This document shows, in pieces, positions 1-11,706 of a DNA stretch of 64,000 nucleotides; positions within the stretch are counted from its first letter, which is position 1; each line of letters begins with the position of its first letter. Below the pieces are notes generated by a model, which worked only from the letters and a program-made list of their open reading frames with translations, had not been told where the DNA came from and made no database searches. The stretch comes from Lingula anatina (Eukaryota; Brachiopoda; Lingulata; Lingulida; Lingulidae). Where the stretch lies: contig NW_019775622.1 of the NCBI RefSeq assembly GCF_001039355.2, positions 62,001 to 126,000 of the forward strand. Reading direction: 5' to 3'. The translations under genes and the position numbers were made by a program.

Positions 1-36
<36 letters not shown>
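1..36. repeat. (TA)n microsatellite at the window edge
   Basis: Uninterrupted TA dinucleotide run starting at the first base, so the tract continues out of the window. The following 37-1411 is AT-rich with no exon I can support on either strand. It probably holds the promoter or 5' untranslated part of the ROCO gene. Confidence 0.9.
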
Positions 37-40
<4 letters not shown>

Positions 41-1411
41 GACAGCCTCTGATCGACCTGCCCTGTAACAATACAACTGTGTTAGAGAAGAAAAACACAA
101 TGGCATTTTTCATGAAAAGAAAGCTTGCTTTGACAGTGGATCACGTGACTAGTGACAGCTGTGTTTGTGGAAGCCATTTTTTCCCCTTCAAATAATATGC
201 TCAAGGACACTGCAGGTATTAGGTATAAACAAAATAGATAACTGTATCTGAATGCAAAATTATAAAAGATATTGTCATATTTGGAATGTAAATAAGGAAA
301 ACATACAGAGATAATAGCAAGCTAATTTTTTTTTATTGCAGAATATGTTATAGAATATAAAAGGAGGATAAGAATTTCTGAAGAGACGCTAGCCTATTCT
401 TCATTTTCACATTCCTCAGCAGCAGACATGAAATTTCAATATCTGACACACGTACAAGGCCTATCTTCAGAAGTCAGTTTTTAATAAAGTTATAGAAGTC
501 TCTTTCTCAATGGTGGATCCAGGGGGTAAATGCACACAGGGCATGTGACCACCCCCTTAGCTTCCCCCTACACTCCCCCCTCTAATGTTTTCCAAGTCAT
601 GAACTTATTATTTTATGTATTTTTTCCTTCCACAATTGTATCATTTCTTTCTTTGTTCATCAGACACCAATAAAAGGATAATGGATACACAGTGAAAAAA
701 ATAATGGCTTGCAAGGGGAGCAAGTAGGACATGAGAAAAGGTAAGAGTTTTTCAAATTGACTCAAGCCAGTCCAAATCTTTTGAATTCATTTTATCATTT
801 AACTTTATGTAAAAAAATAATAAACATATCATTTGTTCTGTTGATAAATGACTTGTAAAATCAAAAATGGTGGTTCTGCGGGCCTGCAGTATGTGGTTGG
901 GGTATTCATGATCTTAACTTCTGAACAGTTTTGGATTGAGGGAGGGAGGGGGGAGAAATCATCCAAGATAGCTTCTAAGGACAACATCACATCTAATTTC
1001 AATACAAAAATCAAATATTCATTGTATGCATTTAGATAATTTTTTTTCAAATTTTTCATTTTAGGTGACAAATCCTATCCAGAAGTTATATGCATACAGC
1101 TATTAAAACCCAAAGAAAAAGAGTTTTCAGCATATTTAACAAGCTTAAGGTCCAGAACCAGTAGTGGAAATGGTCTCAATTTACAAAATGTCAGAAGATA
1201 AAGATGAAGAAGACAAAGAAGATAAAATCTAGGATATACAAACCTGCTTGGCTGCACAGCAGTAAAAATATTAACTGCTTTCGCTTCTAATCAGGGGAAA
1301 AACTAAAGTATTTCTTTAGCAAAGTAAACAACATTTCTCTTCTCTGAATTCCAGTGGTAACACAGACCAACAAAAACTTAAAAGAACCAGTAGGATCTCC
1401 TCTCTACCGAC

Positions 1412-4400
1412 ATGGCTTACAGACAAGTAGCAGCAGGAAAGGAATGTCTTGATCTCTTCCATAGACCACAGTTGTCTCCAAAGCCCCCGAATCTACCAGA
1501 AACTGTGTTGCAATGGATAAAACTTGATATAAGTCATGCTGATATAGACAGACTTCCTGAGTCTATTGCCAGGTGCAAAAATGCTAAGCATATATTAGCA
1601 GGGGGTAACAGGTTATCTTCTTTACCACAGTCCATATCCAACCTGCCATATCTCACAGTGTTGGACTTATACAGGAATGCCTTCACTACATTCCCCATAG
1701 CACTCTGTCGCCTAACTAACTTAGAAGAGCTTTACCTTAATAACAATAAGCTGTCTGATATACCAAAGAAAATCGCAAAAATGAAGCGGCTTAGAAAATT
1801 TATGCTCGATCACAATGCCTTAACTACATTCCCCATAGCACTATGTGGCTTGACTAACCTAGAGGAGCTTTACCTGGGTGACAATCAGCTATCTGACATA
1901 CCAGAGAAGATCACCAGGCTGGTGAGACTGAAAAAATTCTGGCTGTATAAGAATAAGTACACTAAATTCCCCATAGCATTGTGTGGTATGACTAACTTAG
2001 AGGACCTTTACCTGGACAAAAACCAGCTATCTGACATACCAACAGAAATCACTGGGATGAAGGGACTTAAAATATTCTGGCTTTCTCACAATGAATTCAA
2101 AACATTTCCCACAGCACTGTGTGATTTGACTAACTTAGAAGAGCTGGACCTGGGTGACAACCAGTTATCTGACATACCTCTGAAGGCTACAACAATGGAA
2201 AAACTACAGTCATTTGGTATATCATTTAATAATATAACTCACCTGCTACCTCAGATGAAGAAAATGATAAGTCTTAGACAACTATATGTGGTAGGTAATC
2301 GTCTGCTACAACCACCTATGCATACTGCCAAGCAGGGACTAGATGCCATCAAGAGGTATTTTGAGGCCTTAACTGACACCAAGGCAATCCAGTCAAGTAG
2401 AATACAGGTCAACTTTCTGGGTGAAACAGAATCGGGAAAAACTAGCATTTCACATTCACTGCAACTGGGACAGCCAGCATCCACTGAGTCAGCAGACAGG
2501 ACGAGAGTGGTGGAACAAGAAACATGGGTATATGACCAAGATATTGCCTTCAATATCAATGACTTTGGGGGGCATGAGGTCTACAAAATAGGACATCCCA
2601 TTTTCATGTCCAAACATACCAGTAGCTTGGTTTTCATCACTTTTGACCTTTCAAAATATGATCCAGAAGACAAGGCTCATTATCAGCTCTATATTGGAGA
2701 CTGGATTGACAAAGTGCAAGCACAGATGCCAGGGATACAAATTGCACTAATTGGAACTCATCTTGATGAAGCTGAAGCTCTAAGTGTAGAAACAAAATGT
2801 TCTGCAATAAAGAAACAACTTGAAGACCACAAAAACAAAAATAAAAAGTGGTATGACATTCAAAAAGAGACTGTTGAGAATAAAATACAGAAAACAAGTG
2901 ACTTCTCACCAGCTCTTCGCCAGGCCTACCAAGAAAAAGTAGATAAAATGCAGTCCTTGTCTCATCAAGTTCAACCCATCTATGAGCATATTTTCAGGGT
3001 GAGTTCAGAAAACATGACTGGAGTTGAAAAATTAAAAAAGTACCTCATTGATTTTGCCAGGGAAAGAGCAGAAGTTTTGCCAGAATTGTGGGTGAATGCA
3101 GCCAAGAACATCTGCACCAAGAAACAAGAAGGCTCTGAGAACACGCTTGATTGGGAGATGCTTCAAGAACTCATTATGCAGTCTGCACCTCACGCATGGA
3201 GGGAAAGGAACTCACATGAAGAAACAAAGAAAATAATGTGTGACATCTTAAGTTTCCTTGCTCATCGTGGAGACATCATTTGGTTTGATAAAAGCCCCTC
3301 ACTGACAAAAGTTGTTTTCCACAAGCAAGAAGTTCTTGAAAATGTTCTCAAGGCAGTACTTAGTCATGATCCAGAGGCAGTTTTACAAAAACTCCAGGTG
3401 TCCATGAGGTTTACCAGAAAAAAAGCACGCACCTTACATGCAGACATCTTTACCAGAGGCATCATATCTAGACAAGCTATGAGCTGCTTGTGTGAGCCCT
3501 TCAAATTGTCCACCACTGAAGTTGATGCCATGATAGATCTGTTGCTGAAACTTGAGCTGTGTTTCCAAGTTCAGGAACATGAGTCTAACCTTTCTTTTCA
3601 CTTTCCATGTCTCCTTCAAGAAAAAAGACAACCTGAACTAGAAACCAAATGGCCCAGCAAGGTTCCCCCAGACATCAATCAACTAACTCTTCAGGTTATC
3701 TTTCCATACAGGTGTCCAGATGGCTTATATGAGAAATTTTCTGTTCGTCAGCACAAGCATCTTGGACTCCTGAAGACCAAACGAATGGACTGGAGGAATG
3801 GGATGTATGCAGAACTTGAGAGGTGCAAAATGCTGCTGACACAGGAGAGAGACCAGCAAAATCTTAGTCCTGGGCAAGACCCAGACTTGATTATCAGTAT
3901 AGCTGTCCGTGGACAACATCTTTCAGACCAGTGGCAAGTTCTAAAACGTGCCCATGGTGACCTCATGAACATCATTCATGAGGACTGGCCTGGGCTGCCA
4001 TATGACAAGTACCTGGTATGCCCCCACTGTATGAGTGAGGACAACAAGGACAGTGAGCACCAAACCCTCCTTCTTGAAGAAACACCTAATGTTCCCCTAA
4101 CCACTACTCAAGATCCAGAGGAAGTACATGTACCAACCAAGAGAAAAAGATATACTCAGAAAGCACCAACTCTCTTCCCTGGAGAGATTCTTGACCAAAC
4201 CAATGTACCAGGGTCTGGCCCCAAAGAAAAGTGGGTTCCATGTGTCAATACTGGTGTCTATAGCTACATTCCTGTAAACCTGGTCTATCCACCCAGCTGG
4301 CAGGATGGTAAGCATAGCACTATCAAAAATAGCATTTTGATACCATACTTCTTTTGTTTTTAAGATCTTTGTTATAAAAAAATGTTTAAAAATATTTTCT

Positions 4401-5128
4401 TTACCTTAAGATGACATACCCATAAACTTGTAATAATCTGAATAATGCTACTGATCTGTATAATATTTATGTATTATACATTTCTATTCGGGGTGTCCTC
4501 AACTTATAAGGTGATACATAATTAACAACCTTGTCTCTCACATACTATTGTGTTAATGCAGTAAAAAGTCTTGAACACACTTCTGACATGTAAAAACATG
4601 ACAAAACATGACAAAATGGTATTTTAGTATATATGCTTAATATATGTATAATTATTATGTAAAGTGCATTCAGAGTACATAAACTAGTATGTAAAATCAT
4701 TGATCAGATGATCAGGTACTGTATTTTCATTATTCAACTGCTATTACAATGGAATTAAAACTGATAATTGCAATGCCTCACACCTTTAAGGAACCTACTA
4801 CCAGTATAATGTGTGTTAAGCTTTTAACAAATAATACACTATTGTTTAATCTTTTTCAGCTATACGTAAACATAAAACTGAACTGTGTGAAAACATCACA
4901 GAACCTTGTCTCCTGGACATGTTGGATAAGTTCCTCCAAGAAGGCATCATCACTGACCGTGAAGCTCAGACAGTGAGAGCCCAGCCCTCAACTGACAGGG
5001 TAAAATGGCCAGAGAAAGTTGCAGTATTCCTGGATATTCTAATGAGAAAACCTTCAAAGGCACATGTTACACTGTGTCAGTGTCTGCTGGAACAAGAACG
5101 GACTGATCTTCTTGAATTGATCATGTAA
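1412..5128 (+). CDS. ROCO-family protein: LRR, Roc GTPase, COR and C-terminal CARD
   Basis: Two coding exons, 1412-4307 and 4860-5128, joined in phase 1 (ATG|GTAAGC donor, TTTTTCAG acceptor), give 1054 residues. Residues about 40-305 are leucine-rich repeats with a 23-residue period (LxxLxLxxNxL). The Roc GTPase follows: P-loop GETESGKT at 337-344, DFGGHE at 384-389 (G3) and GTHLD at 448-452 (G4, in the THxD form usual in ROCO proteins). COR and a C-terminal region with a CPHC pair follow. Exon 2 encodes a CARD-like death-fold domain (residues about 966-1053: LLDMLDKFLQEGIITDREAQ, then VAVFLDILMRKP and DLLELI). The layout resembles MFHAS1/MASL1-type ROCO proteins, which act as GTP-switched scaffolds in innate signalling; a CARD would add a homotypic adaptor interface (inference). 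Reading through the intron would end the protein at 4363 without the CARD. A poly(A) signal AATAAA lies at 5424-5429. The start is the first ATG of the long frame; an upstream noncoding exon is possible. Confidence 0.9.
4860..5128 (+). CDS. exon 2 of the ROCO gene: CARD domain
   Basis: The exon opens two bases into an Ala codon shared with exon 1. It encodes about 89 residues ending at TAA (5126-5128). The pattern fits a CARD: a first helix ending LCENI, then LLDMLDKFLQEGIITDREAQ, a TDRVKWPEKVAVFLDIL helix, and a final helix TLCQCLLEQERTDLLELI. The domain sits on its own exon, as expected for a shuffled death-fold module. A second, partial copy of its end follows directly after the stop. Assigned by eye; a death domain or DED is less likely given the RAQPSTDRVK turn and spacing. 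Confidence 0.75.
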
Positions 5129-5375
5129 CAGTGGCATGTCCAAAGAAAGTTGCAGCATTCCTGGACATTGTAACCAGGAAGCCTAACAGGGCATTTGATA
5201 TACTGTGTCAATATTTTCAAAATCCAGGACAGACTCATCTTCTTGAACTGATCAAGTGAGCAAAATGTTTTCAATATCAAGGACAGACTCATCTTCTTGA
5301 ACTGATCAAGTGAGCGAAATGTTTTCAATATCAAGGACAGACTCATCTTCTTGAACTGATCAAGTGAGGAAAATA
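5129..5375 (+). pseudogene. decayed tandem copies of the CARD exon end
   Basis: After the ROCO stop, 5138-5255 repeats the last ~120 bases of the CARD exon in diverged form. It reads CPKKVAAFLDIVTRKPNRAF, then a LCQ..., then QTHLLELIK and a stop, against WPEKVAVFLDILMRKPSKAH in the functional copy. This copy is in a different frame from the live exon end. Inside it, a 54-base unit (TTTTCAA..., containing ACTCATCTTCTTGAACTGAT) is repeated three times at about 5214-5267, 5268-5321 and 5322-5375. The region is most likely 3' untranslated sequence left by tandem duplication. Confidence 0.8.
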
Positions 5376-6142
5376 TTTCAGAGCACATGTAATAATCAAA
5401 ATATGCAAAATAAGAACAATGACAATAAAGGAAAAGTAAACTGACAGGAATCTTTGATAACTAATACAACAAGAGTAGTTAGTACAGTGTAGTTAAGAAA
5501 ATTCCAAGACCTTTATCAATAGGTGAAAATGTGACTGTGTTAAAGAATTCTACAGAGTACCAGTGGGAACTATTTAAATGTTGTACTGAAGATCATAACT
5601 GCCAATACTGGTATATTATTTTCCGAATTTGTAATTTTTTAAATTTAAGTATACTGACATGTAATTGTGTTTGATTTGAATTTGATAAATAACCTACTGG
5701 TTCCAAGTAATTTGATATACTAGTTATGAAAGTACATTAAAAGTTAAAGTAAAAGAAAGATTCAATACAAGTATGTTGACAGTACATGCACTTGACAAGT
5801 AAAACAAGAAAGATGAGTTCCCTTTAGGCAGACTGTGAATCTTACAAGCTAAAGTCATGGAAAAATTTATGTAAATAAGGGACCAATGTTCAAGGTTGCT
5901 AGTTATAAATGTTTGTTTTCAGTAACAGGGGCAGATCCAGACATATATTTTTGACGGCCTTCCAAATTCTCTTTGATGATCCATCCTCCATTTTTGACCA
6001 TCTTCTGACAGAAAATGAGATACCTTTCAATGTAAACTTGAAAAATTCTGACTGTCTCCTGGAAGACCCAGAAGACAGCTTCTGTCCGCCCCTGAGTAGG
6101 AAGTGAAAATATTCAACTTATTTAATAAAATGGATTGTTTAC
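5376..6142. other. ROCO 3' end and ACSF2 intron sequence
   Basis: AT-rich sequence with the ROCO poly(A) signal at 5424-5429. I found no coding exon on either strand; in particular the next ACSF2 exon is not here. A small foldback element occupies 5926-6094. Confidence 0.6.
5926..6094. mobile_element. hAT-like MITE, about 169 bp
   Basis: Starts CAGGGGCAGATCCAGAC and ends GTCCGCCCCTG, so the ends are imperfect inverted repeats of the CAGGGGCGGATC type seen in many nonautonomous hAT elements. The flanks AGTAA and AGTAG are too diverged to call an 8-bp target duplication. It carries no gene. It lies about 50 bases from ACSF2 exon 4, within the next intron. Confidence 0.5.
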
Positions 6143-7483
6143 CTTCCTTAAGGCAAATTCTAATTCCTTAGCTTGATATGCAGGGTTGATGTTCACCTGT
6201 AAATAAAAAGTTCTTCATCTTCAATCCAATAATTCATTCATTCCTAACATTCCAAACCATTTCGATGTATGTACAGTTACAAATATGTATTGTTTTTAAA
6301 TTGACAATATTTTACATGTTATTACCAGAAAAGTGTTATTTTTTAAACCAATTACTGAAAAAAATCTTCTGTGGCATGTATGCCATACAGGTACCAGTGT
6401 ATCAACTATAGAGAAAAAAATATAATTTAACAGTTATTCTATCTCTTCAAAAAAAAAAGGTTTAAAACTATGGTTACTGTTTGATCTTTTCAAACCGGGA
6501 AAATTCCAAATTTTATAGATACTGTATTTTTGTTCAGTAATAAATTTTTAAAATTGAAACATTACTGTTGAGTGGCAGCAACACAAGTGAAAAGCAGAAT
6601 ATCTACGTAATAGTTCTATTCTACACAGTAAGAGCAACAAAATTCTATAAAGAAATGTATTTTAAATGCTTCCAAAATTATGTACCTGAAAAATTGATAC
6701 ATTTTCCCCATTGAAATCATCAAGCCATTACTGTAATAATTATAATCTAGGCTAAAGTTTACCAGTATTATGCCAACCCTGGCAGTGGCATACTGAGTCA
6801 GGACCCACTCCTCTGTATTTGGTCCCCACATTCCAACCCTGTCCCCTGGCTTAAGTCCAAGGGCCAGAAAACCTGCTGCAAGACGGTCAACCTGAACAGA
6901 CAGACATTAAAGCTAAATTTATATTTAATATAACATACCAGATATGCACTGGCAGTAGTACACAGTGACAGAGAAAAATGGGAATTTTTTTTTTTCGCCA
7001 AAAGGCCATCAAATTGACAACTGATATTCCTATAAGTTTTCCCTGCAAGTACAGCTAAATGAAATATTTGAAAACAGCATTTACATCTTATAACCTGTAC
7101 CTCATTTCTAAACTCTGTAAAGTTTTTTCTGATTCCATCCCTACAAAACACATATGCAGTTCTATCTCCACATCTGTCACTTGTTTCGTCTAGCAATCTG
7201 CCAATAGTTTTCCCTATCAGAGGACGCTCCGCAGGTCCATGGACATAACTCCAGTCCAACTTTCCTGTTTTTTCATGGACACTGAAAAGGACAGAGAGTA
7301 ATAAAACATTGTTGAACATAATAAGGCACAGATGGCATTTTTCTTTTTCTTTCACTCATTTTATTTTATTTTATTTTTTTATTTTTAATTTTGCTACAAT
7401 ATAGGTTTCACACTCATTTTGCATTTTGTACTTTATTAAAATTGAAATTTACAATCTATTTTCAATATTTCTAACGACCTTTT

Positions 7484-7520
<37 letters not shown>

Positions 7521-8214
7521 TCATCCTCCCCACTCCATCATTGTTGCAATCACAGGGAGCCAGTTAGGAGTGGTCTACTGCATAGGCTTTAGAAGATGCA
7601 ATTTGTATCAATTTGTATTTCTCATACTGAACATTTTTGTCATGAAAAATTCCTTCACGTTACCTATTCCACTTGCATATTTCTCTGCTTACGGTTTAAC
7701 TGTTTCTTTACACCATTCCCCATACTTATTTTGGGATAAACTTTAAGTGGTGACATAATTTAGTACTCTTAAGGCAATGTTTGAAAGTCTGGCGTTACTA
7801 CACTGCCGGCCACTAATTGTGAATTTATGCTCTGTTTAACACTAATAACGGGACACAAAGCAGATAAAAAATACGTAAATAAAAATGCCAATGGGAACGC
7901 ATATGTTTTTCGTATTGGTGTATGAGACATGCTTTACAGCCGTGGACAGTGCTCGGCAACACTGCAGCTATTGGTCGTATTAGCTATATCATTTCCTGTG
8001 GGCAATGACCCCTAAAATCAGAATTAAGATTTCCGCATCTGCAGCGCAGAATGTACATGTGTAAATGTCAGGAGTATTTACTGTAACTTCTGGATCGTGA
8101 GTTTTGTTATAAACATTACCTGTCAGTGCTGAGATGTCTTCTCGATTGTGCATAGCGGTTGTTGACAAACCAGCCGAGGTTGCGAGAGTACTTGATTAAC
8201 AGTCGCCTTGTCAT
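6143..8214 (-). CDS. ACSF2: acyl-CoA synthetase family member 2, mitochondrial (5' four exons)
   Basis: Coding exons, in transcription order: 8120-8214, 7101-7281, 6763-6891 and 6143-6196 (95, 181, 129 and 54 nt). All join in phase with GT/AG borders to give 153 residues. Exon 1 encodes a basic, hydroxylated leader ([20 protein letters not shown]...RRHLSTD) typical of a mitochondrial targeting peptide. The later exons match the ACSF2 N-terminal region: [17 protein letters not shown], then [20 protein letters not shown] and [22 protein letters not shown]2 activates medium-chain fatty acids to acyl-CoA using ATP. The human protein is about 615 residues, so the AMP-binding core and C-terminal domain are missing here. 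No further exon is visible to the left, where the oppositely oriented ROCO gene lies. The gene either continues beyond base 1 across a nested gene, or is truncated. Confidence 0.88.
7486..7520. repeat. poly(T) tract in ACSF2 intron 1
   Basis: A run of T's (about 35 bases) within intron 1 (7282-8119), the remainder of which shows no exon. It could be the poly(A) tail of a minus-strand retroposed fragment, but no body is recognisable. Confidence 0.6.
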
Positions 8215-8333
8215 AACGGCACCTTGCAAAGGATAAACTTAAAGTTTGTAAACATAATCTCCCCCGATGACCCAGTTAGATCCACTTAACTTAACATAGT
8301 TGCGGGGTCGCCAATAGGAGGCAGTACCAGTAT

Positions 8334-8500
8334 GGTGCACCGCCCTCCGCAAAAATATCAGGCCTGCGGCAAATTTGCGGCAAAGTGCAATTCCTTCTTT
8401 AGAAATTTGCCGCAAATTAGCAGCAACTCAAACTTTAATTGCAAACTTTTGCAAACTCGTTGCTTCAAACTTTTGGCTTTGTTGATCGAGGGTGGTGCGC
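8334..8500. mobile_element. foldback/MITE-like element, about 167 bp
   Basis: Ends GGTGCACCGCCCTC and GAGGGTGGTGCGC form imperfect inverted repeats. A second internal inverted pair is present (TTTGCGGCAAAG and TTTGCCGCAAAT). It carries no gene. It lies just upstream of the ACSF2 start region. Confidence 0.4.
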
Positions 8501-9906
8501 AGATATTTCTATTCATTTTTATAATTTTAAAAGGTACACAATAGTTTGGCATATTTAGCTGAACATTTAATGGAATCAGTGGCAGGTAAATCCGATGTAG
8601 TTGCCCTTTAAAGATGCATACAAAGTCAATTTTTTGTCACAAAAACCAACCAAATGCCAGCATATAGTTACAAGTAGTATAACTAAGAGAATTACCAAAA
8701 GGTATTGTTTAATTTTACCCCAAAGTGATGTTTGAACAGATTTTTCTGCTGGTATTCTAAGCTGTATGTCAATGGGGCAGGAAAGTAGGTCACGGAAGAA
8801 GGTTAAATTTACAACCATAAATTTAAAGAAAGGAGCAGTCTAAAGGTCTTTTATGGCCGATCGAGTGATCTATTCAGTTTATCCCTTGGCATGTCGAAAT
8901 TATTTGAGTCATATAAGAATCTAGTGGAAGTGGTTTACATGTGTTACTGGGAATCCACACTCCACCGATGCTCGGTTCGTATGTACCTTTAACCTGCATA
9001 TAGCAGGGTTGATCGGTATGGGGATGGAGATGCTAAATCCACAGTGCGTTCCAGTAAAACACACACACACACACACACTGTGTTAAAAGTTCTTTTGGAG
9101 GAACGTCAAAATGTAACTATTTTATCAACTTTGTGCTTCTTTGACGGGTTAAAAACTAGCTGTAATAAAAGTCAAGGCATATTCATGCTATAGGCATATT
9201 CATACTAGGGCTGCACACAGATTCAAAGCAAGATGTATATCAAGTGTTTGCGGCAGATTTGTTAGATCTAGAACAATATATCTTGTTACAACTTGGAATT
9301 TTAATAGATCTCATCAAAGGCAAGTAATTACAATAATGTCCGAGACTAAGTAATGTAACTTACGAAACTTTGGGCGGTTGAAATTTTTATTGATTTATTT
9401 TAGTTGACATACGGGCCTGCCAAAATTATACATGTATGTACTTTGCGAAATTAGGCACGTCTCAAATGTGCGCGTTTTCTGCTGACATTTGTAACATTCA
9501 AATAAAATATAAAGCTTCACCCGCTACCCCACATCAGCGTTATGTATTTTCTTCCATTATAACTATATTGGAAAACGATTGAAAATATCACAATGTCGCA
9601 TTTTTCATATAAATATATCCTGCGAAGATATAATTATCAATTCCGACACTGACGCTTTTTGTCTTCTGTATCAAAGGTCAATGAAAGGGTTGCTGGACGG
9701 GGTTTTCGCGTCAAATCGTTTCTTCGGAAAAAAAGAAAGAAAGAAAGAAAGAATTAAAAAAAAAAGAAATTTCCCCCACGTGCGTATCATTGCCCCACTC
9801 GACCCTGCACTGGGCTCAATGTCCCGCCTTCAGTTCATGGTGAAATGTCGACATCAATTTATTCATTTTTATTTTATTTTATTTTAATTAATTTTTTATG
9901 TCTACT

Positions 9907-9907
<1 letters not shown>

Positions 9908-9945
<38 letters not shown>

Positions 9946-9947
9946 TT
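9908..9947. repeat. (TTTA)n microsatellite
   Basis: About ten TTTA units, upstream of MED7. Confidence 0.9.
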
Positions 9948-10707
9948 GGGAAGGGGGTAATTGTTTTTAAATGTTCTGTTTGGGGAAATGTAGGTAACTT
10001 TCATGAGCGTTAGAGGATATATACGTTAAAAATATATATGAAAGGTGTTTGACTGGCAAACACGTACTGAGTGCAGTTTTGTTTCATGTAGCAGCTAACG
10101 AAGATCAACTAACGCATCTCAGTCCTTCAATACACACCCGAGACAAGTTGTAGCAGGTGCTGGGTGCTCTGACCTAATTGTGCTACGCATGCGTAAGTAA
10201 CAACTTCCGTAAAGCCGGTGTGGGGAACCGAAGGTACATGTTTTGTATTATCTTCTACTAAAGGGCGTTTAAACGGGGTTTGGATAAGAAATAATTAATG
10301 CCAACGTGTAACTTTGACGCTAATGTACTGAAGTAGCTATAAAATGTTCTTAAGTTGTAAATATAGGTGCATTCTTAGCTTGTGTGTTTAAGGTGCATCT
10401 AAACGAAGTGAATCACAATTAATTATATAATAGATTTCTGAAGCATTTTCTGTTGTCATAAACGTTACCTCCGGGAAGGATTGTAAATTGGCAATAAAAG
10501 GGCCTGGGGTGGGGGGGGTCATGATGAGCTGAGATTTTTGACACCCCACGGTAATAATTGGAGTTGGTCATATTTTTTTATTTATTTGATTAATTTTTAA
10601 GTGTTGACATCAAGTCAAAAAAGACGACGTAAGTACAGTTTGTATTTAAGTGATCTTTATTTATCATTCTTCACCCTAATTATTATTGTGAACAATTCAG
10701 ATAGACC

Positions 10708-11706
10708 ATGATGGCAGATGGTCAGCAGCAAACAAGCAGCTCCTATCCCTTGCCTCCCATGCAGTTTATTAACCACTACACAGATGAAAATGTGGCCAGA
10801 GGAAGAGTTCCCAAACCACCACCCCCAATACAGGTAACAATTATTGTCCATTATCATGCCATTGCCTATTTACAAAATTTAAGTGTGGTTCAAGGAATCT
10901 TTTGTGCCAAATTCACATTTCTTCAAGAAAAAAAACCTTCTTACAAACGATTTTTCTTAGATTTGATGTTTTGTGCCATATTTCTAATCAACTTATATTT
11001 CACAATTCGGACATCAGACAGGTTTTGAGCAGTTTTATCCAATTTTGGTTGTAAATTTTGAAGGATAAGAAGTTTTACAGGATATTTAGATGTAAAGATA
11101 TGACTTTCGAACATTTTCAGACTTATAATATATAATACAACTTTTTTTATTTTTCAGGATAGCTATGCTATGTTTGGGAACACATTCCATGCAGATGATG
11201 TCATCATTCGCCCCCTGGAGAGTCAGGGATTGCGCAGACTGTATCCACAGAATTACGACCACAAAAAAGAACTGAAAAAACTCAACCATTCTCTACTGGC
11301 CAACTTTTTAGATTTGCTGGACATTCTTATAAAGAGTCCCGATTCCCCGAAACGAGCAGAAAAAATTGATGATTTGAATCTCCTGTTTATTCACATACAT
11401 CACTTAATCAATGAATTCCGTCCACACCAAGCAAGAGAGACTTTGCGTGTCATGTTAGAGGTGCAGAAGAGACAGAGATTAGAGACTGCAGACAGATTTC
11501 AGAAACATTTGGAAAAAGTGTATGAAATGCTCCAAACCTGTGTGAGTTCTTTGCCTAGTGACACCAGCTTGGACAATAAGCTTCTGGTGAAAACGGAGGA
11601 AGAGACCGTCACGACAGAGACACAACAAGATGACAAACAGTCTGAGGGAGATTATCTCGATCTACGAGATGTGATGATGTGTGACATTGTTGATTCTATT
11701 ACATGA
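10708..11706 (+). CDS. MED7: Mediator of RNA polymerase II transcription subunit 7
   Basis: Two coding exons, 10708-10833 and 11158-11706, joined in phase 0 (CAG|GTAACA donor, TTTTTCAG acceptor), give 224 residues, close to human MED7 (233). The N-terminus has the family signature [19 protein letters not shown] followed by the PKPPPPIQ stretch. Exon 2 begins [10 protein letters not shown], then [13 protein letters not shown], and a long helical region [20 protein letters not shown] ... [23 protein letters not shown]7 is a middle-module subunit that pairs with MED21 in the hinge linking Mediator to RNA polymerase II. The C-terminal ~45 residues are acidic and variable. The exon opens at 10701 after an acceptor AG, so an upstream noncoding exon is likely. 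A poly(A) signal lies at 11947-11952. Confidence 0.96.

Larger units (their letters stand above)
8215..10700. promoter_or_regulatory. head-to-head intergenic region, ACSF2 (-) / MED7 (+)
   Basis: No coding exon seen. The interval must carry both promoters. Moderately CpG-richer stretches lie just upstream of ACSF2 exon 1 and near 10180-10240. A plausible noncoding MED7 exon ends at about 10232 (ACCGAAG|GTACAT). It also holds a foldback element (8334-8500), an (AC)n run at 9058-9079, a GAAA run near 9729-9752 and a TTTA run at 9908-9947. Confidence 0.45.

Noticed and set aside
829-1257. Minus-strand frames tested as the missing ACSF2 exons
   Set aside because: Their translations show none of the ACSF2 core motifs and have no matching splice phase.
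2251-3975. Several minus-strand open frames inside the ROCO exon
   Set aside because: They are shadows of a long conserved plus-strand coding exon with no domain of their own.
5909-6106. 65-codon plus-strand frame near ACSF2 exon 4
   Set aside because: It coincides with the hAT-like MITE and has no protein resemblance.
7426-7746. 106-codon frame on the plus strand with a Phe run
   Set aside because: It is made by a poly(T) tract within ACSF2 intron 1 and has no other coding sign.
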